Source: UBA1858 sp045106935
Lineage (GTDB): Bacteria; Pseudomonadota; Gammaproteobacteria; UBA4575
Reading direction: 5' to 3'
Assembly (NCBI GenBank): GCA_045106935.1
Contig: JBGCFN010000018.1
Location: forward strand, 26,792 to 90,791
DNA length: 64,000 bases
The notes under the pieces are model-generated. The model searched no databases and was not told where the DNA came from. It saw nothing but the letters and a program-made list of their open reading frames with translations. The translations under genes were made by a program, and so were the position numbers. Below are positions 44,418 through 52,996 of the stretch, piece by piece. Every line of letters begins with the position of its first letter. Within the stretch, counting starts at the first letter, position 1.

Positions 44418-44455
44418 AAGTTAAATCCCTCTGAAATGTCAGAGGAACTTAACTT
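44418..44455 (-). promoter_or_regulatory. 38-nt hairpin between the LysM gene and dprA
   Basis: Two perfect 7-bp arms, AAGTTAA/TTAACTT (44418-44424 with 44449-44455) and CCTCTGA/TCAGAGG (44428-44434 with 44439-44445), are separated by a symmetric 3x3 internal loop and closed by a 4-base loop. On the minus strand it is followed by TTTTC and then the dprA ATG. It could end the LysM transcript or hide the dprA ribosome site. Confidence 0.6.
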
Positions 44456-44506
44456 AGCAAGGTATTTTCATGATAGTAGTGAGCGCACAATAACGTCTAA
44501 AATTAT

Positions 44507-45718
44507 TTAACGAGATGTGACGATATCCCCATGGCGCACTGGACGATTAGCATCAAGAATGAATAAATAGCTTAGATTGTTAAATACACGAAAGACAATG
44601 GCCTCGGCTGTACGGTCATTTGGTAACGTCAGGCTCTCTTCTTGACCTTCTCTCGCATAAGGATCATTGGCTATCTCACCCGCGCGATTAATTGCCAGTA
44701 GATGGCCTTTTTCAACCCCGTGCTTTTCACCTAGATTCGTGGCAACCACTTGGTAAGCGCCCACTTGTGAGATGGCGTCGTAAAGATAAATGATTTGACC
44801 ATTTAGCTCTTGCTCAGGGCTGCGAGGGTAAAATGCACTGTTGGCATCAATGCTGTCGATTTCTATTATGCGGTCACCACGGAGAATTTCCCGATTTGCA
44901 TCAGTGATAAACAGTGATGCTGGCTCACCGCCTTGAGTGATTTTTCCATCGCCGACGTGAATCGCTTCATAGCCTAATAATTCATTAGAAACGGGGTCTC
45001 TAAATTCATCGCCAGGACGGTAAACGTTATAGGCGCTGTCAATATTTAAGTCAGCAGCATTTCGAACATAAACAAGATCATTGGATCCATACACAAGTCT
45101 GCCGTCTCTAGAGGCAACAATGTGAGGCGATGTTTCTAATTCATCCAGACCAACTATGAGTGGGCGAGTTAAAAATTGTTCAATTACCTGAATAGGGATT
45201 ACTTTTTGTGAAGCCTCGATGGGCTCTCCTCGCATTATCGGTGATAAGCGCTCAATTCCAGAGACCCGATTATCTCCATTCACCGTCATGTAAGGCTTGC
45301 CGCCCACATAAAATACGTTAACGATGTCACCTGGGTAAATTAGATGGGGATTTTGAACCTGTGGGTTCATGTACCAAATTTCTGGCCAATACCAAGGTTG
45401 ATTGAGAAACTTATTAGAGATATCCCATAGGGTATCGCCCTTTTGCACAATATATTGCTCTGGGGCTGAAGATTTTAGTGTCGCTTGGTTCTGCTCAGGT
45501 GAAGTAGGTAAGTTGTCTACTTCGACGTCAGCATTATCTACCTCATAAACAGTGGTCGTTGGTTTTTCCTCTTCCATGGCCATCGTTTCTTTAGCCATAC
45601 TATCTGCTGAATCAGCACTGTCAGCTTCATTCGGCGTCACACTGCATCCAGAAGATATAAGCAGTAAGCCTAGTACAAGAGGGGATAATTGATAAATTCT
45701 ATTAAGATTTTTGCGCAT
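44507..45718 (-). CDS. LysM-domain lipoprotein-like envelope protein
   Basis: It has 403 residues. The N-terminal hydrophobic segment ends LLLISSGC, with Cys25 a possible lipid attachment site, though the lipobox is imperfect. An acidic Ser/Asp/Glu linker follows, then a LysM peptidoglycan-binding domain (about 88-136: YIVQKGDTLWDISNKFL, NPHLIYPGDIVNV). The remaining 265 residues have no motif I recognise. This gene sits upstream of dprA in many gammaproteobacteria. It is divergent from def. Confidence 0.9.
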   Translation of the reverse strand: MRKNLNRIYQLSPLVLGLLLISSGCSVTPNEADSADSADSMAKETMAMEEEKPTTTVYEVDNADVEVDNLPTSPEQNQATLKSSAPEQYIVQKGDTLWDISNKFLNQPWYWPEIWYMNPQVQNPHLIYPGDIVNVFYVGGKPYMTVNGDNRVSGIERLSPIMRGEPIEASQKVIPIQVIEQFLTRPLIVGLDELETSPHIVASRDGRLVYGSNDLVYVRNAADLNIDSAYNVYRPGDEFRDPVSNELLGYEAIHVGDGKITQGGEPASLFITDANREILRGDRIIEIDSIDANSAFYPRSPEQELNGQIIYLYDAISQVGAYQVVATNLGEKHGVEKGHLLAINRAGEIANDPYAREGQEESLTLPNDRTAEAIVFRVFNNLSYLFILDANRPVRHGDIVTSR

Positions 45719-45824
45719 TGGACTTTACGATGGTTTAAAATATTAGCGTTAATAAGATCTGAATTGTAGACCTAAGAAATTTATATAACAAAGTGAAACT
45801 TGTTTAATCAACTTTAATAACTCA

Positions 45825-46361
45825 ATGGCACTGCTTGAAATATTACACTTTCCTGACCCACGATTAAGGTTAAAAGCGCACCCAGTTACTCAGGTGGACG
45901 ATCAAGTGCGACAAATGGTGAAGGATATGTTCGAAACCATGTATAAAGCCCCTGGAATAGGCTTAGCAGCGACACAGGTAAACATTCAGCTGGAAGTCAT
46001 AGTCATTGATGTGTCTGAGAATAAAGACCAGCCATTGTGTCTAATCAACCCTAAAATCATTGAATCAGATGGGACAGAAGAGATGCAAGAAGGGTGTTTG
46101 TCTGTCCCCGGCTTCTATGAAAATGTTACACGTGCAGAAAAGGTTAAAATTCAAGCACTTAATGAGAATGGTGAGTCATTTGAACTCGAGGCAGATGATC
46201 TGCTTGCGGTCTGTATTCAACACGAAATGGATCATTTGCAAGGGAAATTATTTGTCGATTATCTTTCGCCCCTTAAGAGACAACGCATCAAGAAAAAGTT
46301 AGTCAAACTGGAAAAGTCAGGTGAACTAACAAATTCTAAGCCGTCGTCTAACGCTATTTAA
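45825..46361 (+). CDS. def: Peptide deformylase
   Basis: Metalloenzyme removing the formyl group from new proteins. It has 178 residues. The three motifs are intact: GIGLAATQV (45-52), EGCLSVP with metal Cys91, and QHEMDHLQG with His133, Glu134 and His137. It is 36 bases before fmt, the normal partner. Confidence 0.98.
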   Translation: MALLEILHFPDPRLRLKAHPVTQVDDQVRQMVKDMFETMYKAPGIGLAATQVNIQLEVIVIDVSENKDQPLCLINPKIIESDGTEEMQEGCLSVPGFYENVTRAEKVKIQALNENGESFELEADDLLAVCIQHEMDHLQGKLFVDYLSPLKRQRIKKKLVKLEKSGELTNSKPSSNAI

Positions 46362-46397
46362 CCCTACCGTTACCAACTCACAGTTAAGACAATAATC

Positions 46398-47354
46398 ATG
46401 CGACCTTTACGCATAGCTTATGCTGGCACACCCGAGTTTGCTGTTCCCGCACTGCGCGCCATTATGACGAGTGAACACCACTTGTTAGCTGTTCTTACTC
46501 AGCCTGATCGAAAGTCTGGGCGCGGCCGTAAAATCTCAGAAAGTGCTGTAAAGCAATCGATAACTTCGTCAAACGTGCGTATATTTCAGCCAGAAAACGT
46601 TAATGATAATGAGTCAATTTCAATCTTAAAAGAGCTTAATTTAGACTTATTGATCGTGGCTGCTTATGGTCAGTTATTTTCTCAAGAGTTACTTAATTTA
46701 CCCAAACTAGGATGCATTAATATTCATGCATCTTTACTGCCTAGGTGGCGCGGAGCATCGCCCATACAGCACGCAATCTTATCCGGAGACAATGCGAGTG
46801 GGGTCAGTATTATGCAAATGCAGCGGGCAATGGATGCTGGAGATATATGGTTGCAGTCAGCATGTGAGATTACGCATGACGATACCTCTCAAACCCTTCA
46901 TGACAAGTTAGCATCATTGGGTGGGAGACATATACTTGAAGCGATCGACTTAGTTGCCAACGGTAAAAATCAACCGAAGGAGCAAGATCCAACAAAAGCA
47001 ACATATTGCTCAAAGCTAAAAAAGAGTGACGGTTTAATTGAGTGGAGTGAGTCTGCCCCACAAATTTTACGCCAGGTTAGGGCTTTCCACCCTTGGCCAG
47101 GCGCGTATACACATTTCAATGGACGCAGAATACGCCTTACAAAGGCTTTACTAAGCAATTCAAGCGCACAGGGCTCTCTGCCAGGGTCAGTGATCGAGAT
47201 ATCAAAATCAGGCATCACAGTTTCGACAGGTGAAAAATCACTCGTAATCTGTGAGCTAATTCCGGAAGGGGGAAAATGTGTCTCAGCGAGTGATTTCTCT
47301 AATTCAAATGCCTTGGAAAACCAGGTATTTGGTGACTCCATCAATCATGTCTAA
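46398..47354 (+). CDS. fmt: Methionyl-tRNA formyltransferase
   Basis: Adds the formyl group to initiator Met-tRNA from 10-formyltetrahydrofolate. It has 318 residues with the N-terminal AGTPEFAVPALRA, the catalytic-loop segment INIHASLLPRWRGASPIQ, and the C-terminal tRNA-binding domain (HPWPGAYTHFNGRRIRL). In many relatives rsmB follows; here the next gene is DUF4390. Confidence 0.98.
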   Translation: MRPLRIAYAGTPEFAVPALRAIMTSEHHLLAVLTQPDRKSGRGRKISESAVKQSITSSNVRIFQPENVNDNESISILKELNLDLLIVAAYGQLFSQELLNLPKLGCINIHASLLPRWRGASPIQHAILSGDNASGVSIMQMQRAMDAGDIWLQSACEITHDDTSQTLHDKLASLGGRHILEAIDLVANGKNQPKEQDPTKATYCSKLKKSDGLIEWSESAPQILRQVRAFHPWPGAYTHFNGRRIRLTKALLSNSSAQGSLPGSVIEISKSGITVSTGEKSLVICELIPEGGKCVSASDFSNSNALENQVFGDSINHV

Positions 47355-47437
47355 ATTGTATATTTTTGCCTATTATTCAAGACACTAGTGCAGAATTTTG
47401 GCAAGATAGAGAATAAATTTAGGCAAGATAAAAAATA
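47355..47437. other. fmt-DUF4390 spacer with a direct repeat
   Basis: This AT-rich 83-base gap contains GGCAAGATA twice (47400-47408 and 47422-47430) with start points 22 bases apart. No rsmB gene or remnant is present. A promoter for the DUF4390-ntrY-ntrX set could lie here but I cannot point to convincing hexamers. Confidence 0.4.
47400..47430 (+). repeat. Two 9-bp direct repeats, 22 bp apart
   Basis: GGCAAGATA at 47400-47408 and again at 47422-47430, both followed by A-rich sequence, 8 bases before the DUF4390 start. Spacing of about two helical turns would place both copies on one DNA face, as for a regulator dimer, but they could be chance. Confidence 0.4.
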
Positions 47438-47995
47438 ATGCGCCTACCAAGTTCTCTAAGTTTTCTCTTTATTATTGCATCGATATTGTTTCCTCACATG
47501 GCGTGCTCGGATAAAGGGATTACTGTGAGTAAACTATCTTCAAATGTGACCGAGAAAAAAATTAGAGTCGATTGCAACGTTGACTATGGTTTAGATGAGC
47601 GTGTTAAACAGGCATTAAGAAATGGCATCGAGATGACATTTTTATTGGATGTCGAGCTGCGACAAAAAAGTCCCTATTGGAAAGGCCCATTAATTAGCCA
47701 GTTAAACAAAGGCTTTCGAGTGAAGTACCACGCCTTAACGAAACAGTTCGTCATGGTAGATATGGGTGACCAAAAAGAATTTAGTTTTCCTGATTTATAT
47801 TCTGCGTTTTATTATCAACGCAGAATTCGTAACGCTGAAATAGCTACCTTAGATTCACTAGACTTAGATCAAGATTATTATATTAGAGCACGTGCACGAT
47901 TAGCCTCAGAAAAATTACCATTGCCTTTACGCATTAAAAGTTATATCTCTTCAAACTGGCGACCATCAAGCGGATGGACAGTATGGCCAATGTAA
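47438..47995 (+). CDS. DUF4390 family protein
   Basis: Exported protein of 185 residues, unknown function. It has an N-terminal hydrophobic signal (LSFLFIIASILFPHMAC) and a beta-rich mature part with ELRQKSPYWKGPLI and YYIRARARLASEKLPLPLRI, characteristic of DUF4390. It overlaps ntrY by 22 bases. The DUF4390-ntrY-ntrX linkage is widespread in beta- and gammaproteobacteria, hinting at a role with the sensor. Confidence 0.88.
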   Translation: MRLPSSLSFLFIIASILFPHMACSDKGITVSKLSSNVTEKKIRVDCNVDYGLDERVKQALRNGIEMTFLLDVELRQKSPYWKGPLISQLNKGFRVKYHALTKQFVMVDMGDQKEFSFPDLYSAFYYQRRIRNAEIATLDSLDLDQDYYIRARARLASEKLPLPLRIKSYISSNWRPSSGWTVWPM

Positions 47996-50196
47996 GGAAA
48001 GTCTTAGTTCGAGAACGATGGTTATTAGCCATAATGTTTACAGCGCTAGTGGCCGCTATTTTATTAATGGCAGATGCAACACAAAGTGTGACCTATTTTG
48101 GGCGATTACATAATTGGTTGTTACCCATAAACACGGCATTATTAGCCGTATTTATTGCGCTAATTATTTATAACATTGGTCGATTAATGGGGCGCCTAAA
48201 GCGTCAAGCCCCAGGTGCAAAATTAACACTACGATTAGTTTTATTATTTGTACTCACAGCAAGTATGCCTGTCTTTATCGTGTATACATTCTCAATCTGG
48301 TTATTAGAGCGAGGTGTTGATAGTTGGTTTGATGTAAAGGTAGAAAATGCATTGCAAGATGCAGTTGATTTAAGTCGATCCTCTTTAGATCTGCATATAA
48401 GAACATTAAGACAACAAGCAGACCCTTTGGTATCCGAATTCATTGACGCAGAATCATTTAATGCAACATTGTTAATAAACGATCTTCTTGGAAGCACAGG
48501 TGCGGCTGAAATTGCATTGTTTGATTCTAATAATCGTATTATTGCATCAGGCAATGCTGAGCCAAGTGCGGCAGTACCTCAATTGCCAGCAGAAAGTGTA
48601 TTGCAACTTGTACTCCAAGGTGAAAGCTATGTGACGCTTGATCCGACAACAAATGATGGACTGCAAATTAGAATGGTCTATCCGGTTCCCTCGGATTCTC
48701 CCGCAGGAGAAACTCGCTTGCTGCAGTTTTTATATCCAGTGTCTGATCGGATAGGAGACTTAGCGGCGAACGTTCAAGGGGCTTTTGGACAATACAATGA
48801 ATTAATTTATTTACGCACACCATTAAAGCAAAATTTCATTTTAGTCTTAACGCTTGTACTGGCGCTCGGTGCATTGTTTGCTGTTTTTGCTGCATTTTAT
48901 TGGTCACGTGTTTTGGTAGCACCCATACAAGAGTTGGCTGAAGGTACTAAAGCTGTAGCTGCTGGGCAATATCATAAAAAATTACCTGTTAGACAACACG
49001 ATGATTTGGGAATGTTAGTTGCCTCGTTTAATAGAATGACTGAAAGGCTATCTGTCGCACGTGATACCACCATTATCAATCAGCGGATTATTGAAAATCA
49101 ACGTACTTACCTACAAACAATTCTAGAACATTTATCGTCAGGGGTATTGAGCTTAGATAGTTCATTTGCATTGAAAACAACAAACGCAGCAGCCAGTGAA
49201 ATATTTCATGTCAATATGAACCAATTTATAGGTAAACAATTTGTTCAGATAGGTACAACCCATGAGTTTCTGAAAGATTTTTGCACGTTAGTCGCGAGTA
49301 AAATAAGAGAGCCATCAGAAGAATGGCAGGTGGAGATGGAAGTGTTTACCCCGCAAGGACGAAAAACAATTCTGTGCAAGACGGTCAAACTACCAAACGA
49401 AGAAGAATCTCAGCGAGGGTGTGTTCTAGTATTTGATGATGTGACAACTTTATTGCAAGCGCAAAGAGATTCAGCATGGGGGGAAGTTGCCCGTCGATTA
49501 GCACATGAAATCAAAAATCCATTAACACCAATTCAATTGTCGGCAGAACGGCTACGCAGAAAGTTATTACCAAATTTAGCTGCTGAACAATCTGAAATTG
49601 TCGATCGTGCGACTCATACTATCGTTCAACAAGTGGAATCGATGAAGTTAATGGTTAATGATTTTTCTGATTACGCACGTATGCCTACGATGGAACCCAC
49701 AGCATTGGATTTAAATAGCTTAGTGTTGGATACCGTTGAGTTGTATAAAGGTGACCAGAAAAGTGTCAGTATAAATTTAAATCTAGATTCAAACTCACTC
49801 AATATTCGAGGAGATTCAGTTCGATTACGTCAAGTAATACATAATCTAATTAAAAATGCGATCGAATCAATGCCCGAAGGTAAAAAATGTATTTTAACAA
49901 TCAATACATTTCCGTTTGAATTTACTAATGCGAGATATGCTGGGATCGAGATTGCCGATAATGGTCCAGGATTTCCAAGCGATGTTTTAGGTAGGGCCTT
50001 TGATCCTTATATGACAACCAAGCCAAAAGGTAATGGATTAGGTTTGGCGATAGTTAAAAAAATAATAGAAGAGCACAATGGTGTTATTAGGGCTACAAAT
50101 CAAAAACAGGGTGGCGCTGCTATAAACATACGTTTCCCCTTGTATGAATACGGCCTTAAAAAAGGCAGAGAAACAATGCGAGTAGAAACAAAATGA
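47974..50196 (+). CDS. ntrY: NtrY-type sensor histidine kinase
   Basis: Membrane sensor kinase of 740 residues. Three N-terminal membrane helices (about 17-35, 47-66, 85-110), a periplasmic segment of about 170 residues, another helix (about 285-307), a HAMP domain, a PAS domain (about 375-470), then HisKA with the phospho-acceptor His511 in RLAHEIKNPLTP, and a HATPase domain (NLIKNAIESMP, DNGPGFP, GNGLGLAIV). It is translationally coupled to ntrX (ATGA). The signal sensed is unknown; NtrYX systems act in nitrogen, redox or envelope control. Confidence 0.93.
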   Translation: MDSMANVRKVLVRERWLLAIMFTALVAAILLMADATQSVTYFGRLHNWLLPINTALLAVFIALIIYNIGRLMGRLKRQAPGAKLTLRLVLLFVLTASMPVFIVYTFSIWLLERGVDSWFDVKVENALQDAVDLSRSSLDLHIRTLRQQADPLVSEFIDAESFNATLLINDLLGSTGAAEIALFDSNNRIIASGNAEPSAAVPQLPAESVLQLVLQGESYVTLDPTTNDGLQIRMVYPVPSDSPAGETRLLQFLYPVSDRIGDLAANVQGAFGQYNELIYLRTPLKQNFILVLTLVLALGALFAVFAAFYWSRVLVAPIQELAEGTKAVAAGQYHKKLPVRQHDDLGMLVASFNRMTERLSVARDTTIINQRIIENQRTYLQTILEHLSSGVLSLDSSFALKTTNAAASEIFHVNMNQFIGKQFVQIGTTHEFLKDFCTLVASKIREPSEEWQVEMEVFTPQGRKTILCKTVKLPNEEESQRGCVLVFDDVTTLLQAQRDSAWGEVARRLAHEIKNPLTPIQLSAERLRRKLLPNLAAEQSEIVDRATHTIVQQVESMKLMVNDFSDYARMPTMEPTALDLNSLVLDTVELYKGDQKSVSINLNLDSNSLNIRGDSVRLRQVIHNLIKNAIESMPEGKKCILTINTFPFEFTNARYAGIEIADNGPGFPSDVLGRAFDPYMTTKPKGNGLGLAIVKKIIEEHNGVIRATNQKQGGAAINIRFPLYEYGLKKGRETMRVETK

Positions 50197-51530
50197 ATGC
50201 TGAAAGAATACTAGTAGTTGATGATGAGCCAGATATTTGTGGTTTAGTCAGTGACATATTAACGGATGAGGGTTATCACGTTAATGCTGCTGAAACGGCT
50301 GCAAGTGCTCGCCTACAAATTACCCAGTCTGTCTACGACCTTGTGTTATTAGATATTTGGATGCCAGATGAAGACGGCATTACATTATTAAAAGATTGGA
50401 AAGAGAACAAAGTATTACAGTGTCCAGTAGTGATGATGTCAGGCCATGGAACAGTTGAAACGGCGGTAGAGGCAACTCGACTGGGTGCATATGCATTTGT
50501 AGAAAAGCCATTGACGACGGCAAAACTTATACAAACAATTCGCAAAGCATTAGATAGCCGAAATGAAAAAGAGGATGTAAACACACTTGCAAGAAATGTA
50601 AATAAAAACTTTGTGACACCAGTAGGCACCAGCCCTGTCATGAAAAAATTATTTGAAATAACTGAGCGCTGTGCACAGGTGAACACAAACTTGCTTGTTT
50701 CAGGAGAAGAAGGTGCAGGTCGGTATACGATTGCACGATACATTCATGAAAAAAGCGACCGTGCAGGTCACCCATTTGTCGTGGTTAGCAACGAACAATT
50801 TGATATGGCTAGAGTGGATGAGTCAACCTGGTCTAAACTTAAAACAGAATTGATTGATTCAATAAAATTTGCCCAGAACGGCACCATATTTTTTGAGAAT
50901 ATCGACCAAATAACTCAAGTGGTACAGAAAAGGTTTGTTGATCTGTTGCACCAGCTATCAGCCGTGCAGGTATTTAAACGATTTAACGTCAAAGTTGTTG
51001 CATCAATCACTGCAGACTCATCAACAATATTAAATGAGCTACAAACTACCTTATCTATGACCCGTATAAGTGTCCCCGCACTAAGAAATCATAGTGAAGA
51101 TATCCCTGAGTTAGTGAATCTTGTCATTGATAATCTATGTGCGTCAGATAATTACGCCTATCGTAAATGCTCAATTGCTGCCCAAAATGCATTTTTGCAT
51201 TATCAATGGCCGCGTAATATCGCAGAATTAAAAGCGCTAATTCAAGAACTGCTGGTGACTGGCGGAGACGAGGAAATAAGCGTCGAGGATGTTAAACGGG
51301 CGCTAGCAAGCAGGGCGACAGAAGTTGAGAACAAAGCAACAATTGTAGAAAGTCTGTTAGATATGCCATTAAGAGAGGCGCGAGAGGCATTTGAAAAACA
51401 ATATTTATTGCATCAGTTAAAAAGGGTTGATGGGAGTGTCAGTAAACTCGCAGAATTAGTTGGTATGGAGAGAACGCATCTATATCGAAAACTACGTTCC
51501 TTAGGTATCGGTTCAAAAGATTCAAGTTAA
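50193..51530 (+). CDS. ntrX: NtrX-type response regulator with degenerate sigma-54 domain
   Basis: Response regulator of 445 residues. The receiver domain is intact (VVDDEPDI, Asp54 in LLDIWMP). The central AAA+ domain has decayed: the Walker A position reads GEEGAGRY (171-178), with Arg in place of the lysine; the GAFTGA loop that contacts sigma-54 is missing with a local deletion; and Walker B reads TIFFENID. The C-terminal Fis-type helix-turn-helix (SVSKLAELVGMERTHLYRKL) is intact. It probably binds DNA and regulates without activating sigma-54 polymerase. Confidence 0.92.
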   Translation: MNAERILVVDDEPDICGLVSDILTDEGYHVNAAETAASARLQITQSVYDLVLLDIWMPDEDGITLLKDWKENKVLQCPVVMMSGHGTVETAVEATRLGAYAFVEKPLTTAKLIQTIRKALDSRNEKEDVNTLARNVNKNFVTPVGTSPVMKKLFEITERCAQVNTNLLVSGEEGAGRYTIARYIHEKSDRAGHPFVVVSNEQFDMARVDESTWSKLKTELIDSIKFAQNGTIFFENIDQITQVVQKRFVDLLHQLSAVQVFKRFNVKVVASITADSSTILNELQTTLSMTRISVPALRNHSEDIPELVNLVIDNLCASDNYAYRKCSIAAQNAFLHYQWPRNIAELKALIQELLVTGGDEEISVEDVKRALASRATEVENKATIVESLLDMPLREAREAFEKQYLLHQLKRVDGSVSKLAELVGMERTHLYRKLRSLGIGSKDSS

Positions 51531-51590
51531 CGGTGTTTGTTAGCCAGGAATGAAGTTACAATTCGAGCCAAATTCGACTACGTATTTACA

Positions 51591-52964
51591 ATGAAAATAA
51601 TAATTCTGGGTGCAGGGCAAGTTGGAGGATCATTGGCATTAAGTTTGGCCAATGAGTCTAATGATATTACCTTGGTTGATAGTAACCCTAAAGTATTGAG
51701 AGAAATTCAAGATCGTGCTGATTTGCAGACGATTACTGGGCACGCCTCGTATCCAAGTATTCTTGAACAGGCCGGTGCTCGTGATGCAAATATGATTGTC
51801 GCATTAACCAATAGTGACGAGACAAATATGGTTGCATGCCAAGTCGCTTACACTTTATTTCATACGCCAACAAAAATCGCACGTGTTCGTACTGCCGATT
51901 ACTTGGATTATCAAGATCTGTTTGTGCAAGAAGCACTTCCAGTTGATGTATTAATTAGCCCAGAGTTGCTTGTATCAAGATATGTACAAAACTTGATAGA
52001 ACATCCAGGTGCATTGCAGGTGCTCAATTTTGCGAATGGCAAAGTACAGTTAGTGGCAATAAAAGTTAATGATAACAGTCAAATTGTCGGTAAAACGGTT
52101 AGTAAGATATTCGACGGCATGAAAACAATGGAAACGTCGATTGTAGCTATGTATCGTGATGAGGAAGTGCTCAACATTGATGGCAATACGACTATTCGAG
52201 CAGGAGATGATTTATTTTTTGTCGCATCAACAGCACAGGCAAAAAATGTAACGACAATGTTACAGGGCTTAGATAAGCCTAATAGACGAGTCCTAATTGC
52301 TGGCGGCGGAAATATAGGGTCACAACTTGCAGAAATATTGGAACCACATTTTAGAGTAAAACTGATTGAACGAGACCCAGATCGTGCGAGAGTATTGTCA
52401 GAGACATTAGATAAAACGATTGTCTTGTATGGGGATGCCGCGGATGAAAATATGTTGGTCGATGAAAACATTGATAGTGTCGATGTGTTTTGTGCGCTTA
52501 CCAATGATGATGAAGCAAATATATTATCGGCAATGCTTGCAAAACGATTAGGGGCAAGGAAAACAATGTCATTAATTAACAGGCCAAGTTATGTTGAGCT
52601 TGTAGAGAGTGGCATGATTGATATCGCCATTTCACCACAACAAGTCACAATTGGTGCATTGTTAGCTCATATTCGTCGTGGTGATGTAGTCGCTGTCCAT
52701 TCATTGCGTAAAGGGTCTGCTGAAGCAATTGAAGCGGTTGCACATGGTGACGCCAATACGTCTAAAGTTGTTGGACGAAAAATATCAGAATTAAAATTGC
52801 CACGTGGAGCAGCAGTGGGTGCAATTGTACGTGATGACGAAGTATTGATTTCAAAACCAGAATTAACTATAGAACCTGAAGATCATGTCATTATGTTTTT
52901 GGCAGACAAACATAAAGTTAGTGACGTTGAAAAAATGTTTCAGGTAAGTGCAACTTTTGTTTAG
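51591..52964 (+). CDS. trkA: Trk system potassium uptake regulator TrkA
   Basis: Cytoplasmic NAD(H)-binding regulator of the Trk potassium transporter. From the ATG at 51591 it has 457 residues, two tandem RCK modules with Rossmann loops ILGAGQVGGSLA near the N-terminus and IAGGGNIGSQLAE in the second half. The upstream in-frame start (51537) adds 18 unconserved residues. It is followed by trkH. Confidence 0.97.
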   Translation: MKIIILGAGQVGGSLALSLANESNDITLVDSNPKVLREIQDRADLQTITGHASYPSILEQAGARDANMIVALTNSDETNMVACQVAYTLFHTPTKIARVRTADYLDYQDLFVQEALPVDVLISPELLVSRYVQNLIEHPGALQVLNFANGKVQLVAIKVNDNSQIVGKTVSKIFDGMKTMETSIVAMYRDEEVLNIDGNTTIRAGDDLFFVASTAQAKNVTTMLQGLDKPNRRVLIAGGGNIGSQLAEILEPHFRVKLIERDPDRARVLSETLDKTIVLYGDAADENMLVDENIDSVDVFCALTNDDEANILSAMLAKRLGARKTMSLINRPSYVELVESGMIDIAISPQQVTIGALLAHIRRGDVVAVHSLRKGSAEAIEAVAHGDANTSKVVGRKISELKLPRGAAVGAIVRDDEVLISKPELTIEPEDHVIMFLADKHKVSDVEKMFQVSATFV

Positions 52965-52996
52965 AGACAACTTATATATAGGCATTACAGACTAGT

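Noticed and set aside
52079..52504. 141-codon open frame antisense to trkA
   Set aside because: Shadow of the trkA reading frame; no family resemblance.
52796..52811. ATTGCCACGTGGAGCA in trkA, 12/16 match to parS
   Set aside because: Four mismatches break the palindrome and it lies far from the origin cluster; probably chance, though a ChIP experiment could show otherwise.
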